In this document: positions 11,990 through 25,694 of the stretch, piece after piece | Layout of the letters: every line of letters starts with the position of its first letter | How positions within the stretch are numbered: the first letter of the stretch is position 1 | From: Melampsora larici-populina 98AG31 | Taxonomy: Eukaryota; Basidiomycota; Pucciniomycetes; Pucciniales; Melampsoraceae | Direction: 5' to 3' | Assembly (NCBI RefSeq): GCF_000204055.1 | Contig: NW_006768811.1 | Location: 512,406-576,405, forward strand | DNA length: 64,000 bases | Made by a program: the position numbers and the translations under genes | Notes under the pieces: model-generated | Told to the model about the DNA's origin: nothing | Database searches by the model: none | The model's input: only the letters and a program-made list of their open reading frames with translations

Positions 11990-13372
11990 TCAAAACCTAT
12001 ACTCTTCAGTTATTTGCCTGGTAAGAATAAAATTGATACAAACCATGCATTCATCTGGGGTTAATTCATGGCTAAAATGACATTGGACCCCATGAGATTT
12101 GAAGGCTTTGACTAATTCAGGATCGATTTCTTGAGATTTAGAGTGTTCAGATTTAGTAAAGACAATGTGTTTGAAATTTGGTGCTCCTTTCAAAGCATCC
12201 ACACCCGCCAATTCTAATGCTACAATCCAGTATTCTTCACTACAATCTAAGTCGGTCACAATCGTTCTTACATTCTTCAAGATTGGATCTTGTAACCAAT
12301 AGATTTCTGTTTCAACTTCTTCAGGAGGATAGTGAGTTCTGATGACCCGTAAGTTTGGAAAATCCCACTCTGTGACATGTTCAATAATTTGATCCGCAGA
12401 TGTGCTTGTAAAGAGTCCTTCTAATGTATCTTTGATAGGTTCAAATACCCTTTCTACACCTTCAGTTGGCTCGCTACCACTCAAAAGCTCGATGATTTTC
12501 AAAGTTGTTTTTGAAGTTTGAATAATGTGACAGATTCCTTCTAAGCAAACCCACTCTAACATAAAAGAATAGTGGCGTAGATTCTGCAGAGCTGGAGGTT
12601 CTAGACTCATGGGCTCTACACAATTGATACCAAAATATAACGATTCAATTCGAGGTAGTGCTGATAATAATCTTGATATTGAGTCCACATCGATAGGCCC
12701 GGTATCCACATTGATAGGCTCGTTATCCACATCTATGCAGTCAAATAAGATGGATATTGACTTCAACTCTCTGATAGTTTTACAGGCTTCGACCAATTCG
12801 TGAGAAACACCCATTGAACAAAAAAAGGTAATGTTCAATGTCTTCAAGTTGATACCGAGCAGTTCAATTAATCTTGCTACCTGATTCACCGTAACCAGAT
12901 TTGCTCTTTCTGCAGCTGAACAAGAAAAGGTACAATCTGAGTTAGTACTTCTGAAGCCTTATCTTGGCTGACCAAATCAGAAACCAAAACTACCATCTTC
13001 TTTCCATTTCTTACAATCCACTTCTTCTTCTTCTTGTACTACTTCTTTTGGAAGCGAGAGTCTTCCAATTGTGAGTCTCTTAACTGGACAATGAAAATTT
13101 GATCCAAAGAAACCATCGTTCCAATTATCCAGAATCAGGTTTGCATATTTTGAATTATCTATAGAGATTGTCTCGAAATAAAATGGAATGACTGCATTAG
13201 ACCACATTTTGGAAACCAATCTCAACTTGATTAATTCGGTGTAAGATGATCTTCTGAGGTAAGGTTCTCTAGCCGCTGACTCGTAGTGATCTAAGTTTTT
13301 TTCTGATTGATTTACAAATTCTCGTAAGATTTGAACGATAATTTCGAACGGTAACCGACCGATCGCAATCAT
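11990..13372 (-). CDS. F-box/LRR-like protein
   Basis: Exons run from 13372 down to 12994 and from 12915 down to 11990, joined over a 78-bp GT-AG intron, giving 434 residues. The N-terminus (GRLPFEIIVQILREF, then TELIKLRLVSKMW and IPFYFETISI) is a typical F-box start in rust and other basidiomycete F-box families. The long second exon has weak leucine-rich spacing (LIELLGINLKTLNITFF, LPRIESLYFGI, PPALQNLRHYSF), suggesting an LRR-like substrate-binding part. The expected role is substrate adaptor in an SCF ubiquitin ligase; the target is unknown. It is transcribed divergently from the second reductase gene (start 14504). A broken relative lies at 3400-3882. The start was chosen as the ATG just before the F-box. 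Confidence 0.75.
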
Positions 13373-14503
13373 CGTGGTTTTTGAGCCTTAAGCCTTCTCG
13401 TTGAATACTTTCTAGAATGAATAAGTCGGTTTTCCTTATGAAGCGTTGCAAAGATTCTTCAAGATGAGATAGATTCGTTTGATTAAATGTGGCTCAGTCT
13501 AGAGTCTTGAAGTCACATAATGTTTTGGTTTGGTTTTTGTTCGAAAGCGATTGCTCGGTATCTTCTGTAGTTTGAGTCTTGATTCTTGCCAAGCTGATCA
13601 GCCTTACACATACATAACGTATATGCCAGGCTTTACGTACTGACATGTTCTCATTTGTATATTTAGTGGGTTCACGCTCTTTGTGATGTCTTGTTCTTTT
13701 CGCGGTTTTTTTGGTTTCTTTCGACCGCATCAATATCGAAAATCATGGCAAAATTTCCACTTCACCAATCACACTTTGAAAGCCACCCGAGAAAAAACAA
13801 AAGAAACACGCTGTAGGACCAAAACGTACTTTGTTGTAGGCTTCGAAGGTGGTTCAAGCTAGCGTAAAAGTCAACACTCGCGTTTGATTGACTTTTACGC
13901 GCTGCACATTCTCGGGAACTTATCTGAACTTATGCGCCGCAAAATGTGGAAAACGGAGGCCGCAGAACCTTGTTGAATCCGAGTAACCCAACATTTTCAA
14001 TGAAAGCGCAGATTGCTACCTTTCTCGTCACCCCACCACTAGGGCAGTCAAGGGTCCTTATGAAAGAAGACAATCACCATGTTTTACTGGATAGCGGAGG
14101 ATTGTATTTGATGACTCAACCCCCGTTTCGTAGTCCCATTCTCGCTGTAAATTCTTTTTCCTTCGGCGCATACCCAAATCCAATGATGTTCTTCATTTTT
14201 GATATAGCCTCGATTTGAAGAGATTTGGCCATAAAAGTCCTTCCTTCTTGGCCGAAATCAGGTCCCACATCTGCTTTGTCAGTTCCTTCATTCGTTCATA
14301 TTTTATTGTTGAATCCTAGACGAAGAATTATTATCAGGATCATATCATAATCATCGAGATCGACTCTTTTGTAAGCGTCATCCTTACCTGAACTGCACGT
14401 TCTTTTCATTCGGAAAGCTTATCATTATCATAAAGAGCTCCAACTCTCTCGTCATTCGTTTAAAACCTCAATCATTACTGGTTCATTTGTGATTCTTATT
14501 ATT
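13373..14503. promoter_or_regulatory. Divergent intergenic region between the F-box and reductase genes
   Basis: Part of this stretch (about 13715-13960) resembles the upstream region of the third reductase copy (about 17530-17665). Shared words include GACCGCATCAA, ACAAAAGAAAC and ATGCGCCGCAAAA. The promoter was therefore duplicated together with the gene. It also contains the inverted repeat listed at 13862-13900. No gene is supported inside it. Confidence 0.5.
13862..13900. repeat. 13-bp perfect inverted repeat upstream of reductase copy 2
   Basis: GCGTAAAAGTCAA at 13862-13874 is followed, after a 13-bp spacer, by its exact reverse complement at 13888-13900. It sits between two divergent genes and could be a dimeric regulator site or simply a hairpin. 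Function is unknown. Confidence 0.6.
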
Positions 14504-16797
14504 ATGGATGCTCTGATCGCTATAACAAATTTATATCTAAACCAATCTGATCACGTCTCTCTAACATCAAATTCAAACCAAGATCAATGCCAATCAACTT
14601 CTAATGATCATTCTACTTCTTCTTCCGCTTCAAACAAAACGGTGATAGGACAGTCAGAAGTAATAATCAAGATAGAGAAAGATCGAAGTCAGCTTAAATC
14701 GCATGAAACTGTAGTTGCGAATAAAACAATTCTAAATAGTTATAAATCACATGGTTTAGATTTTTTAGTCTGGTTCACACCTTATCGTCAACTTTTGATT
14801 TTTATTGTGACTGTGAATGCCTCAATAGTACTTTCAATCCTATGTGGTCCACTTGGTGGTACAAGTAGGGATTTTTCTTTGGAGGTTACCCTTAATATCT
14901 TTGTTGCTATTGCAATTCGAAACGAATGGGTGATTAGATTCATTTATTGGGTTTCTATTAAATTATTTAGCAGTTCAAGGGTCCCGATTATAGTTAGAAA
15001 ACATATCGTTGGGCTTTTATATCATATTGGTTAGTTCAGTGTTCCTTGAATATCTTCTCCAGTTTGCTGATCTATATATTTGTCTATCATTGATGGTTTC
15101 ACTGTTTTCTAGGTGGACTTCATAGTGGTTGCGGTATATCTTCTTTGTTTTGGTTAGCATTATCAGCATATAGACACTTAAAAAATCCTAATCAGTTCCA
15201 TCCATTTGTTTTGACTCTTTTGTCAATATCTATCGGTTGTATCTTAATTACTTGTATCACCGCGACTCCTATAATTCGTGGCAAAAGACACAAGTGGGTT
15301 TAATTTCTTTCAAATTATCACTCTCAATCGTCTGGATTGTTCTCGCGCTAATAATTTTTTTAGTTTGTTTGAAACTATCCATAGGTTTGTCGGATGGTAA
15401 GTTTTCAATTCCTTGCGAAGGGATCAAAAACGACCGCAACACGCTTGTACATTTTTCCGGTTTTGAAACTATCTGTGTTCTGCTATTGTAGGTTAGGAAT
15501 CATCTGTACTTTACTTTTTGTAATCTTGGGGCATTTGTTATCAAAGACGAATCCAATTCAAAATATGATGGACGTGATACTTGATGTACAATTTTGGTTG
15601 ATGATTATGATTCTCTTTTGGTGAGTTGAAATGACGAGACTCGATATGTACATCCTTCGTTAATCTGCTTGATAACGAAAATATTGATCGTTTCATCTAA
15701 ACTTCCGCAGCATACTTTCTTCTTGGGTTACAACTCGACGTGTTGATGTCGAATGTTTTGCGGTAAGAGACTTCTTGTTTGATACTAATTAGTTTCTATG
15801 AGAATATATCAAGACTGACTTAACTTCTGGTTTACATTGTTTGCTTCTTCATCTTTTATCAGTCATCTAAGAAAGCTACTGTGATCAAAGTTCCAGGTGG
15901 ATTGACATCAGGTCTTCACACCCGAATCTCACGTGGCGGTCTGAAAGAATGGCACATCTTTGGATCGATAAGGTTAGCCTTTCCATAACTTGTGATTCTT
16001 AGGCTTCTGGGGCAAAAATTGAAAGATTCCTGAGCCGCTGACTGCTCCTTTTCATTGATGATCCTAGTGAAGGCAAGCATTCAAATTGTCATTACATTGT
16101 AGCAGCTGTTCAGGGTGATTTCACTGGGAATCTGAACTCAGATCAACCTACCAGACTTTACACAAAACTATACAAGGTTAGCTCAACAAGAAACCCATCC
16201 TCAACCTCCATCTCACCCATCATCCCACCACTAATCGAGCATTACGTTTCATTTTCTAAAATCATTCAAAGCCTGCTGGATTACCATACTTTTCTAGAAT
16301 GTTTAAAAGAGGAGTAGCCATTTGTACAGGATCAGGTATTGGAGCAGTAGCTTCAACTTGTATCCAACATTCAGATTGGTTTTTGATTTGGATTGGACCT
16401 GATCTACAAAACACTTATGGATCTGAATTGATGAATCTAATAGAAGATAAGATTCCCAAAGACAGAAGATTAATTTGGGATACTCGTGGTCCTTTAGGTA
16501 GACCTGACGTCTTTTTGCTTTTATCTAACACTTATAAAGATTGGAACGCCGAAGGTAAATGCATTCGACTTCTTCTCCTAAAGCCTTGCGTTCCTCATCT
16601 CCTTTCTGCGTGTTTTTTTGCGCAGTGGTGCTCTTTATTGGTAGTCCTGCTTTGAACAAGAGTATACTTAGATCATCAAGAGAACACAAAATTCCGTTAT
16701 TCGTAAGTATTCTCATGGATAATCTTCTCATTGATCTACAGTCACTGATTACTTTCTTGGATTTTATTTATTATAGGGATCTATTTGGGATGCATGA
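14504..16797 (+). CDS. TmpA-like integral membrane reductase, copy 2
   Basis: Ten inferred exons: 14504-15029, 15113-15293, 15364-15396, 15492-15620, 15711-15762, 15863-15972, 16068-16176, 16272-16554, 16626-16702 and 16777-16797, giving 506 residues ending GSIWDA. The N-terminus is a soluble serine-rich stretch of about 90 residues. It is followed by WFTPYRQLLIFIVTVNASIV and several more hydrophobic spans, including GCILITCITAT and an LLFVILGHLLS-type span. The C-terminal reductase module contains GGLTSGLHTRISRGGLKEW, CTGSGIGAVASTC and WDTRGPLGRPD. No adenylation domain is present, so it is a stand-alone TmpA-type protein and not a full adenylate-forming reductase. It probably transfers electrons at a membrane; the partner is unknown. 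The ATG at 14504 is the first in frame after upstream stops. Confidence 0.8.
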
Positions 16798-18313
16798 ATA
16801 TGCCTTCAACAGAAATCTACATACGTATCAGAGCGTATAAAATTGGGTTCATCCTACTTATATATTAATGAGCGGACAATTCTTCAACTATAGAGAATCT
16901 ATATCTTCAAAGAGAAGATTTGGGTTTACTATCATTCAAAATTACATTCTTGCTCTTGGCACTTGATCTGGGGGGTTTGTTTTTTTGTTTTTTTATCTAT
17001 TTATATATTCCTAATTTTCTGTCGTCTGTTTTGCGGTTTTCCTCCATGTAATAGGACACTTCAACCCTACAACCAAAAACTCGACTTTTGTAGTCTTTGT
17101 ATTACTTTTCAATGTGGAGTGCATATTTACTCCCATAGGATTGACTCTCCCTTTTGTAATTCTTCTTGGTGTCTGTTAGTATTTCTTGTATGAATTGATC
17201 GTCTTGGATAGAGATGGATATATTATCCTTCTTGTGCTTTTGCTTCAACTTGTCAATGCGCTCTGGTGTGATCAAAGATGAGGATGATCCCTACCATATT
17301 TAGGTATAAAGACCAATCATGAACAGCACTGAAAACCGTAAGACAAAAGTTGGAAAAAAAATGAGAGGGCCTATGTATGATCATGTATTGGATTTGATAT
17401 CTTCAGCTTGCTCAAAATGTGACGCTCGAGATCGGGCGATTCCACGCAGTGATCGGGAAGCGATATCTCCTTGTTCGAGTTAAACATATCCGGTCTTTGG
17501 GATGTGGTGTTCTTCTGTTTGTTTTGGTATCTGTTGACCGCATCAAGATTGAGGATCAAGCGTAAAATGCTAACTTGACCAATCCCACTTTAGAAGCCAG
17601 CCAAGAAAAACAAAAGAAACGCGCTGTACATTCTCGAAAATTTATGCGCCGCAAAACGTCGGAGGTCGTAAATCCAAGCACCCCATATATTCTTGAAGAA
17701 TTGAGACGCCCTTGCGCCTTGTTTAGATTTCTAGCGGTGTTCTAGCTTATCAATAATGATGTATCAATACGAATACGAAGTACTATCGCCTGCATGGACT
17801 GTGCGGTGTTTTTTGAGTGCCTTTTTTCTTTTTCCAGCTGTTTCAAAATGATTGTTGCTCCTGTTGTTTTCGGTTATATTTTGCATATCCGTGGTCAAAT
17901 GGTCTTTTGTCCTTCCGGGTTATCTATCCCGATTGGGATCAGACATAGAGCTCATGCAGGCTCAAGCCCGCTCAAGCGTTGGCATCAAGGGTCGAAGCAG
18001 GCTTCAGGTAAGCAATGCGATTCAAACCCAGGCCGCGTCAGAAGCCATTTCCACGCTTTTCCCACCAACTTGAAAACTAACGATATGAAAGCTGAAAATT
18101 CGGAAATAACAGCAGGAACACTTCCCTCTTTCCATGAGCGTTTCCTCCAGTCGTGTTTTTTTCATGCAAATCTCTTCCTAGCCCTTATGGCCCAAACGCA
18201 TAGAGAGAAGAAGACAAAGATCACATGACACGGACAACTAATCCCCCAAAAAACTAAAGACATCCACTTTCCATTATCAATCTATTTCGTTCAGGGTAAG
18301 GTGTTCGCATCAT
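16798..18313. other. Intergenic between reductase copies 2 and 3
   Basis: The 3' flank of copy 2 is T-rich. The part near 17530-17665 is a diverged duplicate of the region upstream of copy 2. A 144-codon frame at 17794-18228 has no recognisable family and overlaps the likely promoter, so I do not call it. Confidence 0.45.
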
Positions 18314-20987
18314 ATGGGAACTTCGTCTGTTCAATTGATTGATACGACTCTTCGCTCTGATAACATCCGATCACCACTCAACTCGGACAAAAGGCATGAA
18401 GCTCTTGACACGACATTGCTTGGTATGAATACAAGAACGCGGTCATCATCGTACGAAAATCCGAAGCTCTCTTCACACCTCTCAAAACCTTGGACCTTGT
18501 CCTCAAAGATGCTTTCTCTAGAAATTCAAACATGTTTAAATCCAAGTCAAGCTGATCACATGTATACTACTCCTACGAGGAAAGACGATTCGCAAAATCA
18601 AGTTGTAAGGAGACCTTCACAAGAATTCAACTTTGATTCGACATTAAACATTCCTCAAAGTTCGTGTTCGACGGTGTTCAAATATGGGACTGGATCTAAC
18701 TCTGATCTAGCATCAAAATCAAGTCAAGATCAATTAACTTCAAACTGGAATCTTCAACCTACTTCCTTGTCTTTTGATTCATTTCAAGCTGTTGCAGAAA
18801 AATCACAAGTTGTTAAAGTAGAGAAAGATCAAAATACGACCCAATCAGACGGAACCGCAGTTGTGAAGAAAACATTTTTAACTAACTTGAAGTCTCATTG
18901 GTTGGATTTCTCAACTTGGTTTACACCTTACCGACACCTTTTCTTCAAGATTGTGACGGTTAATGCTGTGATAATACTTTCAATTATATTTGATTCAAAT
19001 GGTGGTGCAAATAGAGATCTCTCTTTGGGGGTGACAATCAACATATTTGTTGCTATCGCAATTCGAAATGAATGGGTGCTGAGATTTATTTATTGGATTT
19101 TCATCAAAACTTTCAGTAGTCCAAGGATTTCGATCAAGATTAGAAAACATATCGTTGGAGTTTTATATCATATTGGTCAGTTATAATCTTTTCTTCAGTT
19201 TGATGATCCTGATGACTGATGGTTTTGGTTTTTTCCCTAGGCGGGCTTCATAGTGGTTGTGGTACATCTTCTTTGCTTTGGTTAACAGTATCAGCATATA
19301 GACATTTCAGAAACCCAAATCAATTTCATCCAATTGTGTTGACTCTTTTATCAATCTCAATCGGGTGTATCTTGATCACTTGTATCACCGCTACCCCTAT
19401 ATTTCGTGGTAAAAGGCATAAGTAAGTGAATACGTCTACAAACATTACTTTCGACTATCTTGCCTCCATTTCTCCTATGCTGATATGATTGGTGTTTTGT
19501 AGTCTTTTCGAAGTGATTCATCGGTTCATTGGATGGCAAGTCTTGAATTTTTCAAAAAGACGAAGGACCGTACCAAGTTTTCGAAATTGTCTGAAGTTTT
19601 CGAAATCCTCCGTTTTACAAACGTTTCCCATGCCGCTTCTTTAGGCTAGGAATCGTTTGTACTTTACTTTTCGTAACCTTGGGACATTTATTATCAAAGA
19701 CAAAATCAACTCGAGATGTGATGCCTCTTGTACTTGATGTCCAATTTTGGTTGATGATCATGATTATCTTCTTGTAAGTTGAAATGATAAACTTGAATAA
19801 GATACCCTTTAACTCTAACTCACTCAATACATCGTTTCTAACCATCTAAATTTTTGTAGTATCATTTCTTCGTGGATTACAATTCGACTTGTTAATGTCG
19901 AATGTTTTGTAGTGAGTGATATTCTCGTCTGAAGTTTATATATTTGAGTTCAGTAAGACTCATGTAAATGCTCGTCTCAATTATATTGGTTGTCTCCTTC
20001 ATATTACACCAGTCCTCCAAGAAAGCTACGGTGATCAAAGTTCCAGGTGGGTTGACTTCAGGTCTTCATACCAGAATCTCACGTGGTGGTTTAAAAGAAT
20101 GGCACATCTTTGGATCAATAAGGTCAGTCCCTCTATACTTTTTTCTCTGAGAGTTTCTGCAGAAAAAACAATGTAGATAATACCGACCCGCTGACTGCTT
20201 CTTTCCTTTGATCATCTCAGTGAAGGAAGACGTTCAAATTGTCATTATATTGTAGCAGCCGTTCAAGGTCAATTCACCGGGAGTTTGAACTTAGATCAAC
20301 CTACCAGACTGTACACTAAACTATGGAAGGTAAGTGTGACAAGAAAACTCCAAAACCAATCCAATCCAATTATCCTTATCCAATCACTGATCAAGCGTTG
20401 TGTTATGATCCAAGCCTGCTGGATTACCATACTTTTCTAGAATGTTTAATAGAGGAGTAGCAATCTGTACAGGATCAGGTATTGGAGCAGTAGCTTCAAC
20501 TTGTATCCAACATTCAGATTGGTTTTTGATTTGGATTGGACCTGATCTACAAAACACTTATGGATCTGAATTAATGAATCTAATTGAAGATAAGATTCCA
20601 AAAGACAGAAGATTGATTTGGGATACTCGTGGTCCTTTAGGTAGACCTGATGTATTTTCACTTTTATCTCAAGCTTATAAAGATTGGAATGCTGAGGGTA
20701 ATTTCCTACATCGCTTGTTGAAAAAGCTACCCAATTGGGTGGTTTCTTAAGCTGTTCTACTGATTTCTTTTATTTGTAATTTCTATACGCAGTGGTGCTT
20801 TTTATTGGTAGTCCTGCTTTGAATAAAAGCGTACTTAGATCCTCAAGAGAACATAACATTCCCTTATTTGTGAGTCATCAAACTCTGAATTACCTTGATA
20901 CTTTTGCTCAAGAAATGCTCTCATCGTTGATCATCAACCACTTGTTTTGGATTCTCCTCATTATAGGGATCCATCTGGGATGCATGA
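18314..20987 (+). CDS. TmpA-like integral membrane reductase, copy 3
   Basis: Ten inferred exons: 18314-19175, 19241-19421, 19503-19535, 19645-19773, 19860-19911, 20013-20122, 20221-20329, 20415-20697, 20793-20869 and 20967-20987, giving 618 residues. It has a longer soluble N-terminus than copy 2 (about 200 residues, serine-, threonine- and asparagine-rich). Then come the same spans (WFTPYRHLFFKIVTVNAVII onward) and the same C-terminal reductase module ending GSIWDA. Exons 2-10 match the other two copies base for base in length. Intron 3 starts GCAAGT, a GC-AG intron; both sister copies have GTAAGT there. Same strand and order as copies 1 and 2, so this is a tandem array. The substrate is unknown. 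Confidence 0.82.
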
Positions 20988-21678
20988 ACATTATCACACT
21001 CATTTATACTTCGATATTTCACTATTTTAGTCTACATACTTGATTTTTGGCATTTGGGGTTCCCTATTTTTCTCCTTTTTCTGCCTTTTGTTTCACGGTC
21101 AGGTTATCTGTAGGACTCTTTATTATCCTCAGATACCTCAATTTCGAACATTTTTTGTTTTCTTTCAGACTGTTGTACTTCATAGGCATATGGGCCGCAA
21201 GCTTCTGTTATAATTCTTGGACTCTTATTTGTACAATTTTTTATAAGTCTGTTGAGCATTTTGTGAAAGTACCTTCCGTAGAAAGACTTCACTAATTCTT
21301 TGGTCTCAATTTTCATGGGGCTTGGAGAGAAGTGAACTATATTCTCAAGCCTCATCATAACGTAGCGCGCCCATTTGAGCATGATTGTTTTTTAGAAAAC
21401 ATCACACTTTGGAATTTACAAACGCATTCACAGTATTGCAATTGGTTGACGGGGTAGCAGAGCCAAATATGTATCGAGTAGTAACAATTTTATGTGTCGG
21501 TCATAAGCACTTAAACAGGGTGATCAATGTATCTGGCTCAACTGTCAATGGGCTAATCTGATGAGATGTCAACTAGTTTAAAGGGGCAAAGGTAAATAAT
21601 CTAAAAATCTGAATTCTTCAATTTCATTTTATTTGCAGTGTAGAGTAGAGTAGTATTGACGGGGGAATGTACTCAAAA
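20988..21678. other. Intergenic between convergent genes
   Basis: This holds the 3' ends of reductase copy 3 (plus strand) and ATP2 (minus strand). It is AT-rich with no further gene or repeat pair seen. Confidence 0.5.
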
Positions 21679-24133
<2,455 letters not shown>

Positions 24134-24797
24134 GATGGGATTGAAGGAAGTGAGAGACAGATGGTGTAGTGGATAATGTTTGGGTGGAATTGAAGTGTGA
24201 CCACGAAGAAGTGGAAGGGGGAAAGGGAAAGGGAAGGCAAGGAAGAGCTGATGAAGCCTGAAGGAGGAAGTCGTCAGTCAATCAACTTCAATACAGCTCA
24301 ACCCATCGGATCGAGTCAAATAGGTTTCGATAAGTGGAATCTGTCGGAAAGTCACGTGCTGCTCAATCACCTAGAAAAAACTGCTGGGGTACGGCTAAAA
24401 CCGTTTACATACATTCACTGTCAATGGCCTGTCACACAAAAACTGACATCGCTATAGTAAATTCCTCAACTCTAAATCCACACGTTTGGTCGCAATCCTC
24501 ACGTGTGGCTTTTCAGGGAAACGTGGTTCACCTTTTGTAGGGGGCAGCTCTCAGGTGGAGGGTATTGCAATGTATTCATGAATCAAAAGATAGTCTTTAT
24601 TATTGAACTCGCACACTGCAAGAAAAATTGAATACTAAGATCCTTGATATGATGTTTTCATAAGAAAGATCAAGAAACACAATGACCGATGATAACAGTT
24701 TGGAAGAGATATGTACATTTTTAATCCTTGTTTTTTTTATACGAATCTCGTCGCATCTTTTTTGATTCAAATCAAATACCAATAGAAACAAAGAAAA
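24134..24797. other. ATP2 promoter side and 3' end of the next gene
   Basis: This lies between the ATP2 start (24133) and the stop of the next minus-strand gene (24798). It includes purine-rich stretches at 24195-24260 upstream of ATP2. No coding feature is supported. Confidence 0.4.
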
Positions 24798-25694
24798 TCA
24801 TCTGCTCCCATATGACTGGCGGACATCATGATTCATTCTTGTTATATTACCTTTGTTATTGACACTCATAGTCAGACCAACATATGATAATTCGTTTAGA
24901 TCTTCATTGCCTGTTTGAGTTTGAGGACTTGAGATAGAACCATAAGATTCCCTTTGCTTACTAGCTACTTCTCTATGAACAGTTTTAGTATGACGAACAG
25001 GATGATGAACTGGGATTTTCATACCGTATGTTTCTCGTTGCAACATGGCCAATTCTGTGTCAGTTTGCTCACTGGGTCTTCGGGGACGAACGGGTATAGG
25101 TTGAGCTATCGAGGATCTTGATGCGATAAGATTAGAATCGATTGGATCACAGCGAACAGGGTAATCGAATTGGCCAATCGATTGCCGCATGACCGAATGG
25201 TTCTCCAATCCACGTCCACTACGTGAAACAGGTCGTGCGGTCCTTGGACTTTCACTACGGCAAATTGATGATGGCCTAAGATTTCGCGGTTGGTCAGATA
25301 AAGGAGGAAATATCTTATCGAAAACCATTCTTCCGCGAGTTTTGGACTTATCATTTTTAGTTGATTCGGGTAAACAAAATCCATAGATATCTTTGCCAAC
25401 GAATTTAGGGTTTGATGGCTTGGGAGTAAATTGAGCTGGGCGGTTAGAAATTTCTGAATATCCTCGAGATCTAGAAGGTAAGATATTATTGCATCTACCG
25501 GTAAAGTTATGAGTTTGTACTTTGGTGTGATTATTGAGCCAGTCGAAAGCTTGTGCCGAAGTGGAAGCCAATGAGCCAGAGATCTTCCGTGTCAAACGTG
25601 GGATGCTCTCCAGTGAGATGTTTCCAGGGAGGGAAGCTCTCCTTCGGCGGGTGTTCGAATAGTCGACATTGGTTCTATGGCTGGGGGAGGGCAT
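24798..25694 (-). CDS. Hypothetical protein with repeated R-E/Q-S/T-Y-G motifs
   Basis: One uninterrupted frame of 298 residues from an ATG at 25694 (MPSPSHRTNVDYSNTRRRR). The frame is open further upstream, but only non-ATG codons precede this start. I recognise no domain. It is basic and rich in Ser, Arg and Pro, with no membrane segment, so probably disordered. A short motif recurs in the last third: QRETYG, KQRESYG and VRQSYG, with a weaker relative MRQSIGQF. Such repeated short motifs may be binding or phosphorylation sites, but that is a guess. It lies in the same direction as ATP2, without signs of co-transcription. The long clean frame supports a real gene, though function and exact start are unproven. 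Confidence 0.55.
   Translation of the reverse strand: MPSPSHRTNVDYSNTRRRRASLPGNISLESIPRLTRKISGSLASTSAQAFDWLNNHTKVQTHNFTGRCNNILPSRSRGYSEISNRPAQFTPKPSNPKFVGKDIYGFCLPESTKNDKSKTRGRMVFDKIFPPLSDQPRNLRPSSICRSESPRTARPVSRSGRGLENHSVMRQSIGQFDYPVRCDPIDSNLIASRSSIAQPIPVRPRRPSEQTDTELAMLQRETYGMKIPVHHPVRHTKTVHREVASKQRESYGSISSPQTQTGNEDLNELSYVGLTMSVNNKGNITRMNHDVRQSYGSR

Noticed and set aside
17794..18228. 144-codon open frame before reductase copy 3
   Set aside because: It overlaps the likely promoter, has no family match and is not matched upstream of the sister copies.
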